The translations under genes and the position numbers were made by a program. Positions 1 to 8,677 of a DNA stretch of 64,000 nt are shown one piece after another; position 1 is the stretch's first letter; every line of letters begins with the position of its first letter. Origin of the DNA: Phaeovulum molybdatiresistens (GTDB lineage Bacteria > Pseudomonadota > Alphaproteobacteria > Rhodobacterales > Rhodobacteraceae). Under the pieces are notes generated by a model, which was not told the DNA's origin, did no database searches, and saw only the letters and a program-made list of their open reading frames with translations. The stretch lies in NCBI RefSeq assembly GCF_023544865.1, contig NZ_JAMJFX010000002.1, positions 124,001-188,000 of the forward strand, read 5' to 3'.

Positions 1-864
1 CAGCCCGTTGACGGGCACCTTGAGGTAGGTCTTGCCGTCATCCTCGGGCGGCGGCATCTGACCTGCGCGCATGTTGACCTGCAGCGAGGGGATGATCAAG
101 CGGGGCATCGCAAGGGTGGCGTCGCGTTCGGTGCGCATGCGGACGAAATCGTCCTTGGTCTTGCCGCCACCGATGTGGATGTTGTGGGCCTTTTCCTCGG
201 CCACGGTGGTTTCCCAGGCGTATTCGTCGCGCCCGGGCGCCTTGTAGTCATGGGCGACGAAGATGCGGGTGTCATCGGGCAAGGCCAGGATCTTCTGGAT
301 CGAGTTATACAGCGCCTCGGCCGACCCGCCGGGGAAATCGCACCGCGCGGTGCCGAAATCGGGCATGAACAGCGTGTCGCCGACAAAGGCCGCATCCCCG
401 ATGACATAGGTTAGGCAGGCGGGCGTGTGGCCCGGCGTGTGCAGCACATGGCCCTGCAGCGCGCCGATGCGGAAGGTATCGCCTTCCTGGAACAGTTTGT
501 CGAACTGTGACCCGTCGCGCTGAAATTCGGTGCCTTCGTTGAAGATCTTGCCGAAGGTGTCCTGCACAACCTTGATCCGGTCGCCGATGCCGATCTTGCC
601 GCCAAGCCGTTCCTGAATATAGGGCGCGGCGGACAGGTGGTCGGCATGGACATGGGTTTCCAGGATCCAGTCCACTGTCAGACCCTGATCGCGCACCCAG
701 GCGATCACCGCATCGGCCGATTTCGTGTCGGTCCGGCCCGAGGCATAGTCGAAATCCAGCACCGAATCCACGATGGCACAGGCGGTGCTTTCGGGGTCCT
801 TCACCACGAAGGTGACGGTGAAGGTGGCTTCGTCGAAAAAGGCTTTGACCTCGGGTTTCAGCAT
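1..864 (-). CDS. blh: Blh/ETHE1-type MBL-fold persulfide dioxygenase (3' end outside window)
   Basis: This is a metallo-beta-lactamase-fold protein whose last residues lie beyond the left edge; 288 codons are visible. The HVHADH metal motif is at residues 71-76, a HTPGH motif follows, and the segment DTLFMPDFGTARCDFPGG matches the Blh branch of persulfide dioxygenases. These iron enzymes oxidise glutathione persulfide to sulfite in the cytoplasm during sulfide detoxification. The ATG at 864 has an AGGAGG-type ribosome site just upstream. A sigma70-like promoter and an ATTC-N8-GAAT-like operator lie 34 to 78 bases upstream, as expected for genes under BigR/SqrR repressors. The family call is firm; the persulfide substrate is inferred from the family. 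Confidence 0.85.
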   Translation of the reverse strand, partial: MLKPEVKAFFDEATFTVTFVVKDPESTACAIVDSVLDFDYASGRTDTKSADAVIAWVRDQGLTVDWILETHVHADHLSAAPYIQERLGGKIGIGDRIKVVQDTFGKIFNEGTEFQRDGSQFDKLFQEGDTFRIGALQGHVLHTPGHTPACLTYVIGDAAFVGDTLFMPDFGTARCDFPGGSAEALYNSIQKILALPDDTRIFVAHDYKAPGRDEYAWETTVAEEKAHNIHIGGGKTKDDFVRMRTERDATLAMPRLIIPSLQVNMRAGQMPPPEDDGKTYLKVPVNGL

Positions 865-897
865 CCGGTCCTCCTGACGGGCGGCGGGCCGCCACAC

Positions 898-913
898 ATT
901 TAAACTTGTGAAT
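898..913 (-). promoter_or_regulatory. SqrR/BigR-like operator upstream of blh
   Basis: On the plus strand the site reads ATTT-AAACTTGT-GAAT, one base off the ATTC-N8-GAAT palindrome that I recall for the sulfide-responsive ArsR-family repressor SqrR. It lies immediately downstream of the predicted -10 and would cover the transcription start of the minus-strand gene. A perfect version of the motif occurs at 3415-3430. Repressor identity is inferred, since no regulator gene is in the window. Confidence 0.6.
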
Positions 914-942
914 ATGATAGGGGCTCAGCAGCCCCGCGACAA
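914..942 (-). promoter_or_regulatory. Predicted sigma70 promoter of blh
   Basis: Read on the minus strand, a -35 TTGTCG (937-942) and a -10 TATCAT (914-919) are separated by exactly 17 bases. The spacer holds the hairpin GGGGCT-GCTG-AGCCCC (920-935), which may also terminate transcription from the upstream operon ending at 962. Confidence 0.5.
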
Positions 943-961
943 GGGGGGCGGTCAGCCAGGA

Positions 962-1516
962 TCATGCCGCCTTCCACTTGATCGAACAGCCCATCGAGGG
1001 GATCTGATCGGCCGGTCCCCGGCCGGTTTCGGCGATCTGGCGCATCGCCTGATAGAGATCGCGGCGGGCATCAAGGGGCCCGGGCTGCCGGCCCGAGGCA
1101 TCCAGCCGCCCGCGATATTGCAGCGCAAGATCGGCGTTGAAGCCAAAGAAATCCGGCGTGCAGATCGCCCCGTAAGCCTTTGCTACGGCTTGACTTTCAT
1201 CATGCAGATAGGGAAAGGGCAGGGCGCGGTCACGGGCCAGATCCACCATCCGGTCAAAGCTGTCCTCGGGGTAGGCGGTGGCATCGTTGGAACAGATCGC
1301 TGCCACGCCGATGCCCAAGTCGGCCAGATCGCGCGCATCGCGGATGATCCGGTCCAGCACCGATTGCACATAGGGGCAATGGTTGCAGATGAAGATGATC
1401 AGCGTGCCGCGCGGACCGGCGATCTGATCCAGCGACCAGTCGCGCCCGTCGGTGCCGGGCAGGGTGAAGCCCGGCGCCTTCCAGCCGAAATCGCATACCG
1501 GGGGGCTGACGGCCAT
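962..1516 (-). CDS. Thioredoxin-fold redox protein (AhpC/TSA-like)
   Basis: A 184-residue cytoplasmic protein of the thioredoxin/peroxiredoxin-like superfamily. The redox motif sits in FICNHCPYV, so the CxxC-type pair is C-N-H-C, a form common in the 'thioredoxin family protein' group near sulfur and cytochrome genes. No signal peptide is visible. The ATG at 1516 was chosen because AAAGGAG lies directly upstream; longer readings have no ribosome site. It is the last gene of a three-gene operon behind two MBL proteins, 10 bases after the preceding gene, so a role in thiol or persulfide chemistry is plausible but inferred. Confidence 0.8.
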   Translation of the reverse strand: MAVSPPVCDFGWKAPGFTLPGTDGRDWSLDQIAGPRGTLIIFICNHCPYVQSVLDRIIRDARDLADLGIGVAAICSNDATAYPEDSFDRMVDLARDRALPFPYLHDESQAVAKAYGAICTPDFFGFNADLALQYRGRLDASGRQPGPLDARRDLYQAMRQIAETGRGPADQIPSMGCSIKWKAA

Positions 1517-1526
1517 GAACGCTCCT

Positions 1527-2471
1527 TTATTCGAATTCCATCTCGGCAAAGACGACACCGGCGTTCTTGGTCGCCAATTCCTCGAACGTGTCAAGATGGG
1601 CATAGGGCGTCTGGTCGACGTAATAGGCGCCTGCCAGATCGCCGCCCTCATCCATATGCTGGGCGATCTTTTCGCGCAGATAGACCAGATAGTCGCGGGT
1701 GTAGCGCGTCACCTGGGCCAGGTTGGTGGGGTGGCCGTGACCGGGGATCACATAGGTCGGGGCCAGTGGCGCGAAGGCGTTTTCCCAGGTGTCGATCCAG
1801 CAGGAGGTGCAGGTGCCCTCAAAGATTGGCGGCATGCGTTCTTGAAAGGCGATGTCGCCGGCAATCATCATCGACTGTCTGGGCAGCCAGACCTGGGTGT
1901 CGCCGGGGCTGTGAGCGGGGCCCAGGTGCAGCACCTCGATGGTGAAATCGCCCATCTCGACCACATGGCGATCGGTGAAGGTTTCGGTCGGGCCCATCGG
2001 ATCGGTGCCTTCGGCATTTTCACGCGCATAGTTTTTCAGCGACGCCAGATCGGTGCCGTTTTCATGGGCGAATTCGGCCGCTGCGTCGACATGGGCCAGC
2101 ACCGGCACGCCCTGCGCGATCCAGTAGTTGTTGCCCAGCATCGCATGGCCCTGACCGTTTTCATTGATCACCAGCTTCACCGGCTGGTCGGTCACGGCGC
2201 GAATCTCGGCATGCAGCGCCTCGGCCAGCTTGTAGGAGGCGCCGGAATTCACCACCACCACGCCATCGCCCGTCACGATGAAGGACAGGTTGTTGTTATG
2301 GCCCGCGTTTTCATAGGTCGGCGGGGCGGTGGCCCCGATCGCGGAAAACACGCCGGGGATCACCTCATAGGGTTTGGAATACAGGACCGATTGCGGGTAT
2401 TGATCCGGGATGTCTTCGGACGCCATCGCAGGAACGGCCAGCAACAGGCTGGCAAGAATGGAATATTTCAT
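1527..2471 (-). CDS. Exported MBL-fold protein with altered metal site
   Basis: A 314-residue MBL-fold protein with an N-terminal Sec-type signal peptide (cleavage probably after AMA, about residue 17). The usual HxHxDH loop is replaced by NENGQGH at residues 103-109, while later ligand positions remain: AHSPGD, MIAGD and PGHGHP. It resembles SoxH-like or quinoprotein-linked MBL proteins of Rhodobacterales. The ATG at 2471 overlaps the stop of the upstream gene (TGATG); a GTG one codon earlier is also possible. The substrate is unknown. The changed ligand set suggests either a single-metal site or a non-hydrolytic role. Confidence 0.8.
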   Translation of the reverse strand: MKYSILASLLLAVPAMASEDIPDQYPQSVLYSKPYEVIPGVFSAIGATAPPTYENAGHNNNLSFIVTGDGVVVVNSGASYKLAEALHAEIRAVTDQPVKLVINENGQGHAMLGNNYWIAQGVPVLAHVDAAAEFAHENGTDLASLKNYARENAEGTDPMGPTETFTDRHVVEMGDFTIEVLHLGPAHSPGDTQVWLPRQSMMIAGDIAFQERMPPIFEGTCTSCWIDTWENAFAPLAPTYVIPGHGHPTNLAQVTRYTRDYLVYLREKIAQHMDEGGDLAGAYYVDQTPYAHLDTFEELATKNAGVVFAEMEFE

Positions 2472-3394
2472 CACGCCCCCTCGGCCACGAAGCGATAGGC
2501 ATCGCCTGCGCGTTCAACCCGGCCCAAGCCGCCGTCCGGCAGGTGGAACCCCACGATCCGCATCTGTTCGGCCGCCAGCTGGTCCAGCAGCTTGACCCGG
2601 GTGGCAATGCCCATATCCGGGTCCTGGTCCGAGCCGGACATCCAGTCGGGCCGCGCAAAGGCCAGGTGGTGGTTGCCGATACAGTCGCCCAGCACCATGC
2701 AGGCATCCGACCCGTTGCGGATTTCATAGGCCATGTGTCCGGGGGTGTGGCCAAAGGTGGCGCGCGCGGCAACACCGGGGATGATTTCTTCGCCATCGCC
2801 GAAGGTTACGATGCGATCTTCCAGCACCGACAAGCGCCGCTGCGCGCCCACGGCAAAGCTTTGACGTTCCGTGCCGATCGTGTCCACGGTGGCCGGATCC
2901 ATCCAGTAATCCCATTCCGCCTTGCCGATCATGAAGGTGGCATCGGCAAAGATCGGTTCGTCGAATTCGTCCAGCAGCCCCCAAAGATGATCGGGATGGG
3001 CATGGGTGAAGACGACATGGGTGATCTCTTGGGCGGTGACGCCAAGCGCGTCCATAGCCTCGGCCAGCTTGCCGGCGGTGGGCATGAAATCATGGCCCGA
3101 ACCCACGTCGAACAGCACCGTATTGGTGCCATCGCGCAGCAGCGTGACGTTGCAGGGCGGCTCGACCGCATCCCCCGAAAGGCCGAATTCGGCCATCACC
3201 GCGCCCGCGCCTTCGTGATCGGTGACAAAGCTCATCGGCAGGACCAAATTGCCGTCTGACAGCGTGTCGATGCGCGCAGACCCCAGCGACAGCGTGGTCG
3301 CCGCCCAGCTGCGCCGCGGCATCAGCGGCGCGAACAGCCCCGCTGCCAGCCCGGCGGTGCCCGCGCGCAAGATGGTGCGTCTGGAAATTGTCAT
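2471..3394 (-). CDS. Tat-exported MBL-fold metallo-hydrolase
   Basis: A 307-residue protein starting with a twin-arginine signal (SRRTIL at residues 4-9, then an alanine-rich hydrophobic stretch to about residue 31), so it should be folded in the cytoplasm and exported with its metals. The full HAHPDH motif is at residues 131-136 and HTPGHM follows. It is the first gene of an operon with a second exported MBL protein and a thioredoxin-fold protein. GGGAGGA lies upstream of the ATG at 3394. An exact ATTC-N8-GAAT operator at 3415-3430 points to sulfide/persulfide regulation. The substrate cannot be told from sequence. Confidence 0.85.
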   Translation of the reverse strand: MTISRRTILRAGTAGLAAGLFAPLMPRRSWAATTLSLGSARIDTLSDGNLVLPMSFVTDHEGAGAVMAEFGLSGDAVEPPCNVTLLRDGTNTVLFDVGSGHDFMPTAGKLAEAMDALGVTAQEITHVVFTHAHPDHLWGLLDEFDEPIFADATFMIGKAEWDYWMDPATVDTIGTERQSFAVGAQRRLSVLEDRIVTFGDGEEIIPGVAARATFGHTPGHMAYEIRNGSDACMVLGDCIGNHHLAFARPDWMSGSDQDPDMGIATRVKLLDQLAAEQMRIVGFHLPDGGLGRVERAGDAYRFVAEGA

Positions 3395-3414
3395 GGCCTG
3401 TCCTCCCGTCAGGT

Positions 3415-3430
3415 ATTCACGGATGCGAAT
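3415..3430 (-). promoter_or_regulatory. SqrR/BigR-like operator, exact ATTC-N8-GAAT
   Basis: The sequence ATTC-ACGGATGC-GAAT is an exact match to the palindrome recalled for SqrR-type ArsR repressors. It overlaps the predicted -10 of the three-gene MBL operon and lies 21 bases before the start codon. The blh promoter has the same arrangement, and the two share TCATATTC read on the minus strand. Confidence 0.6.
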
Positions 3431-3456
3431 ATGACGGACAGATTGTCGCAGGGCAA
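3428..3456 (-). promoter_or_regulatory. Predicted promoter of the MBL/thioredoxin operon
   Basis: Minus-strand -35 TTGCCC (3451-3456) and -10 CATATT (3428-3433) with a 17-base spacer. The -10 shares four bases with the operator, so a bound repressor would block polymerase. Confidence 0.4.
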
Positions 3457-3489
3457 GGCCTGTTCGGTCGGCGCCTCAGCCGTGGCCGG

Positions 3490-4194
3490 TCAGCGCGCGG
3501 CCTCGGCCGCGGCGCGGATCGCGCGGATGTTGGCGCCGTAGGGGGCCGGATCGCTGACCGAGCCGCCCTTGAACACCGCCGATCCCGCGACCAGAACATC
3601 GGCGCCCGCCGCCGCCACCAGTGGCGCGGTTTCGGGCGTGACGCCGCCGTCGATTTCAATATGGATCGGGCGCTCGCCGATCAGCGCGCGCAGGCGGCGC
3701 ACCTTGTCGACCTGGCTTTCGATGAATTTCTGCCCGCCGAAGCCGGGGTTGACCGTCATCACACAGACCAGATCCAGCATGTCGAGCAGGTTTTCTACCC
3801 CATCCAGCCCGGTGCCGGGGTTGATCGCCAGCCCCGCCTTGGCACCGGCGCCGCGGATCGCCTGCAGCGTGCGGTGGATATGGGGGCCGGCCTCGATATG
3901 CGCGGTGATCACATCGGCACCCGCCTTGGCGAAAGCCTCGATATAGGGGTCGACGGGGGCGATCATCAGATGCACGTCCATCACGCCCTTGATATGCGGC
4001 CGGATCGCGGCGCAGGTGGCGGGACCGAAGGTGATGTTCGGCACGAAATGACCATCCATCACATCGACATGGACCCAATCGGCGCCCTGCGCCTCGATCG
4101 CCTGGCATTCGGCGCCGAAATTGGCGAAATCGGCCGACAGGATCGACGGGGCGATCTTGATGCGGCGATCAAAGGTCATCGGGGCGCGGGTCAT
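3490..4194 (-). CDS. rpe: Ribulose-phosphate 3-epimerase
   Basis: A 234-residue TIM-barrel enzyme that interconverts D-ribulose 5-phosphate and D-xylulose 5-phosphate in the pentose phosphate and Calvin cycles. Family landmarks are IAPSILSADFANFG near the N-terminus, VHVDVMDGHFVPNITFGP, VMTVNPGFGGQKFI, and IEIDGGV with VAGSAVF near the end. The catalytic Asp residues are in VMDG and EIDGG. The ATG at 4194 has AGGAG eight bases upstream; an internal Met five codons later is the alternative. It is transcribed away from the quinone oxidoreductase gene. Confidence 0.95.
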   Translation of the reverse strand: MTRAPMTFDRRIKIAPSILSADFANFGAECQAIEAQGADWVHVDVMDGHFVPNITFGPATCAAIRPHIKGVMDVHLMIAPVDPYIEAFAKAGADVITAHIEAGPHIHRTLQAIRGAGAKAGLAINPGTGLDGVENLLDMLDLVCVMTVNPGFGGQKFIESQVDKVRRLRALIGERPIHIEIDGGVTPETAPLVAAAGADVLVAGSAVFKGGSVSDPAPYGANIRAIRAAAEAAR

Positions 4195-4418
4195 GGCGGG
4201 CTCCTGTAGCGGGGGGGCGGGATGGGGTTGCGCCCCCTTAGCGCAGAACGGACCGTGCCGTCCAGCGCGGCAATGCTTGACCGGCGCGGGTTGGCTTGTC
4301 ATCCTTGGCCCGAAGGCGGCCGGTCTGTTCCGCGCGGGGCAGGGGGCAACGCCATGAAGTCGTCGTCTTTTCAAGGTGTTGCAAAACCTTCCTGACCCCC
4401 TGCACAAGGTTGCCCCAG

Positions 4419-5390
4419 ATGCCCTATGCCATTGCCATCGAGACACCCGGCCCCGCGACTGGCTTTCGCCGCGTCGCGATCGACATGCCCGCGCCCGGCC
4501 CGGGCGAAATCCTGATCCGCCAGACGGCGGTGGGGCTGAACTTCATCGACGTCTATTTCCGCACCGGGGCCTATCCCTGGCCGGTGGCGCGCGATCTGAT
4601 CACCGGGTCCGAGGGGGCCGGCGTGATCGAGGCGGTGGGCGACGGCGTCAGCCTGCGCCCAGGAATGCGCGTGGCCTATACGACCCCGAATGGCGCCTAT
4701 GCCAGCCACCGGGTGCTGGCTGCCGCCCAGGCGGTCGTCTTGCCCGACACGATCAGTGATGAAACGGCCGCGGCGGTAATGCTGAAGGGCCTGACGGCAC
4801 ATTACCTTTTGCATCATTCCTATCCCGTAAAGCCCGGTGATTGCGTGCTTTTTCATGCAGCGGCCGGCGGTGTCGGGCTGATTGCGGGCCAATGGCTGCG
4901 GGCGCTTGGGGCGCGTGCGATCGGAACTGCGGGCGGGCCCGCGAAATGCGCGCTGGCCGCGGCGCATGGCTATGATGCGGTGATCGACTATCGCAGCGCC
5001 GATTTCGTGGCCGAGGTGCAGCGGCTGACCGATGGCGCGGGTGTCGCGGCGGTCTATGACTCGGTCGGTGCGGATACGGTGATGCGTTCGCTGGATGTGC
5101 TGGAACGGTTCGGGACGCTGGTCTGCTTTGGCCAATCGTCAGGCCCGGCGCAGGATTTCCGCATCGGTGATCTGGCACGCGGATCGCTGCGGCTGACGCG
5201 GCCGACCTTGTTCCATCACACGGTGCGCCCGGGCTGGCTTCAGCAGGCGGCCGACGATCTGTTTGGCATGATCGCATCCGGCAAGATCCGGGTTGAGATT
5301 GGGCAGCGCTTCGCGCTGGATGATGTCGCAAAGGCCCATGAGGCGCTGGAGGGACGGCAGACCACCGGAAGCACGGTTCTGGTGCCGTAA
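4419..5390 (+). CDS. qor: NADPH:quinone oxidoreductase (zeta-crystallin type)
   Basis: A 323-residue medium-chain dehydrogenase/reductase without zinc-binding cysteines. The N-terminal half carries GLNFIDVYFRTGAYP, typical of the quinone oxidoreductase branch, and the Rossmann part has HAAAGGVGLIAGQW for NADPH. It should reduce quinones or other electrophiles by one- or two-electron transfer in the cytoplasm. The start MPYAIAIE at 4419 matches the family N-terminus and has AAGG upstream; the frame is open further upstream, but that part is not conserved-looking. It stands alone as a single gene. Confidence 0.9.
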   Translation: MPYAIAIETPGPATGFRRVAIDMPAPGPGEILIRQTAVGLNFIDVYFRTGAYPWPVARDLITGSEGAGVIEAVGDGVSLRPGMRVAYTTPNGAYASHRVLAAAQAVVLPDTISDETAAAVMLKGLTAHYLLHHSYPVKPGDCVLFHAAAGGVGLIAGQWLRALGARAIGTAGGPAKCALAAAHGYDAVIDYRSADFVAEVQRLTDGAGVAAVYDSVGADTVMRSLDVLERFGTLVCFGQSSGPAQDFRIGDLARGSLRLTRPTLFHHTVRPGWLQQAADDLFGMIASGKIRVEIGQRFALDDVAKAHEALEGRQTTGSTVLVP

Positions 5391-5541
5391 TGGCGCCGTT
5401 GGATCGAGTTTGCTTACATAACGCAGATTACAAGATTAGTGGATAGCCGCAACCGACGGACCCATGCGGTCCCTCATTTGCTGGATGACATCCAGACCCA
5501 GACCGCAAGACGTGCCTTGCCGTAACCCCCAGAGACCGCCC

Positions 5542-6195
5542 ATGGATGAACGCTTTTCCGATCGCGCCGCCGCTGGTCAGGCCCTGGCACGCCGTCTGGC
5601 GCATTTGCGCGGCACCGGCGCGCTGGTTCTGGCGCTGCCGCGCGGTGGCGTTCCGGTCGCGGCCGAGGTCGCCCGCGCGCTGGATCTGCCGCTGGACATC
5701 ATCCTGGTGCGCAAGGTCGGCCTGCCGGGTCAGCGCGAACTGGCCCTGGCCGCGATTGCCGGGCCCGATGGCCAGACGCTGGTGGTGAATCGCGATGTCG
5801 CGCGCCTGTCCGATATCAGCCCCGCGCGGATTGAGGAGCTGGCCGCGCCCGAACGGGCCGAGCTGCGCCGCCGCCATGATCTGTGGATCGGGTCGCGTGC
5901 TGTGCCGGACCCCAAAGGCCGCCATGTGATCCTGGTCGATGACGGCATCGCCACCGGGGCCACCACCCGGGCTGCGATCCAGGCGGTCCGGGCGCAAGGG
6001 GCCGCGCGGATCACGCTGGCGGTGCCGGTTGCGCCGGCCGACACAGTGGCCGATCTGGCCTCGCAGGTCGATGAATTGATCTGCCTTGTGACGCCCGCGC
6101 CCTTCTGGGCGGTGGGCGCGCATTACGATCATTTCGATCAGGTCAGCGATGATGAGGTGCGCCGCACGCTGGATGACCTGCGCGCCCGTCCCTAG
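5542..6195 (+). CDS. Phosphoribosyltransferase-family protein
   Basis: A 217-residue type I phosphoribosyltransferase fold. The PRPP loop is VILVDDGIATGATTRAA near residues 131-147, and an ALPRGGVPVAAEVA segment lies near the N-terminus. It belongs to the stand-alone group often found beside Hsp20, USP and P-type ATPase genes in anaerobic-stress clusters; its base substrate is unknown. The ATG at 5542 is preferred over an upstream reading because MDERFSDRAAAG fits the family start. Its TAG stop shares the palindrome CTAG with the stop of the converging hsp20 gene. Confidence 0.85.
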   Translation: MDERFSDRAAAGQALARRLAHLRGTGALVLALPRGGVPVAAEVARALDLPLDIILVRKVGLPGQRELALAAIAGPDGQTLVVNRDVARLSDISPARIEELAAPERAELRRRHDLWIGSRAVPDPKGRHVILVDDGIATGATTRAAIQAVRAQGAARITLAVPVAPADTVADLASQVDELICLVTPAPFWAVGAHYDHFDQVSDDEVRRTLDDLRARP

Positions 6196-6713
6196 CTGCC
6201 GGCAATGTCCACCTTGCGCTCTTTCTGGCGCGATGCGGTTGTTTTCGGCAGGGTCACCGTCAGCACGCCCTTGTCGAAACGGGCGCTGACCTTGTCGGCA
6301 TCGACGCCGGCAGGCAGACGGAACGACCGCTGGAAGGCGCCATAGCTGCGTTCGCGCAGATGGATGTTTTCATCGTCCTTGACGGTTTCCGCGCTTTTTT
6401 CGCCGCGGATCGTCATCATCCCGTCGGATAGCTTCACCTCGATATCCTCGCGCGACATGCCGGGCAATTCGGCCTGAAGCTCATAGGCTCCGTCGCGTTC
6501 GACCAGATCGACCGCAGGCATCGGCACAGTGGCCCCGGCAAACAGCCCGCGCGGCGCATCGACCGCGCCGGACCGATGCGGAAAGCGGAAATCGGGCCAG
6601 TCGAAATCCTGCATCATGCGGTCGAACTGCTGGCGCATGGCTGCGAACGGGTCCCAATGCGTGGCCTGCGCGGGGGCGTCTTTTGTGACCTCGACTTAGG
6701 ATTTCTGTGGCAT
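6192..6713 (-). pseudogene. Hsp20/alpha-crystallin small heat shock protein, in-frame stop at codon 6
   Basis: The alpha-crystallin domain is complete: PAVDLVERDGAYELQAELPG, then the strands up to GVLTVTLPK. Holdase chaperones of this type bind unfolding proteins in the cytoplasm. The best start is the ATG at 6713, with GGAGA eight bases upstream, but codon 6 is TAA (6696-6698). After it the frame continues VEVTKDAPAQATHWDPFAA, the usual N-terminal region. The first start after the stop is ATG 6638, which has no ribosome site and gives 148 residues. One base (AAA to TAA) explains the defect. Either the protein is made from 6638, or the gene is damaged, or the base is a sequencing error. Confidence 0.75.
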
Positions 6714-6788
6714 GATCCGTCTCCGTGACGGTCAACGCCCGCCAGCGACCCGGCGCGCCAGGGTCTTGCTAGCGGAAACTGCCCCGGT

Positions 6789-6812
6789 TTGCGTTGATCG
6801 CCGTCAACGCAA
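6789..6812. promoter_or_regulatory. FNR/Dnr-like box inside a 9-bp inverted repeat
   Basis: TTGCGTTGA and TCAACGCAA form a perfect inverted repeat with a 6-base gap. Its centre, TTGATCGCCGTCAA (6794-6807), differs by one base from the FnrL consensus TTGAT-N4-ATCAA. Read toward hsp20, a possible -10 TAGCAA lies 22 bases past the box, the spacing of a class II FNR promoter. The site also lies only a few bases after the pgm stop codon, so a role as a pgm terminator cannot be excluded, though no T-run follows. Confidence 0.55.
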
Positions 6813-6815
6813 GGG

Positions 6816-8474
<1,659 letters not shown>

Positions 8475-8563
8475 CTATGCCCCCGGCCTCCGACTCGCCG
8501 GTCTGATCACCGCCCGTTGTGCCGCCCCGCACGGGGCAAAGTCCATCCCCAGGCCCCCGGCCT

Positions 8564-8640
8564 GGCTTCTTCCTGGCCGAAATACTCTCGGGGGGTGAAT
8601 TGGCGCAAAGCGCCAAGAGGGGGGCGGACAGCCCCCCTTC
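8564..8640. repeat. Dispersed intergenic repeat, copy 1 (GAAATACTC type)
   Basis: A GGCTTCTTCCTGGCCGAAATACTC core is followed by GGGGGGTGAATTGGCG and two hairpins: TTGGCGC-AAA-GCGCCAA (8600-8616) and GGGGGGC-GGACA-GCCCCCC (8619-8637). Related sequences occur at 21615-21669, 23362-23467 and 29506-29560. It fills the gap upstream of pgm and downstream of the histidine kinase gene (both minus strand), where it could end transcription of the latter's neighbours. Confidence 0.7.
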
Positions 8641-8677
8641 CCGGCCCCTTTGCCCGGCCCCATTTCCCGCGCCCCGC

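Noticed and set aside
4373..4390. AAGGT-N8-ACCTT inverted repeat between rpe and the quinone oxidoreductase gene
   Set aside because: Only five-base arms; too short to separate from chance without comparison.
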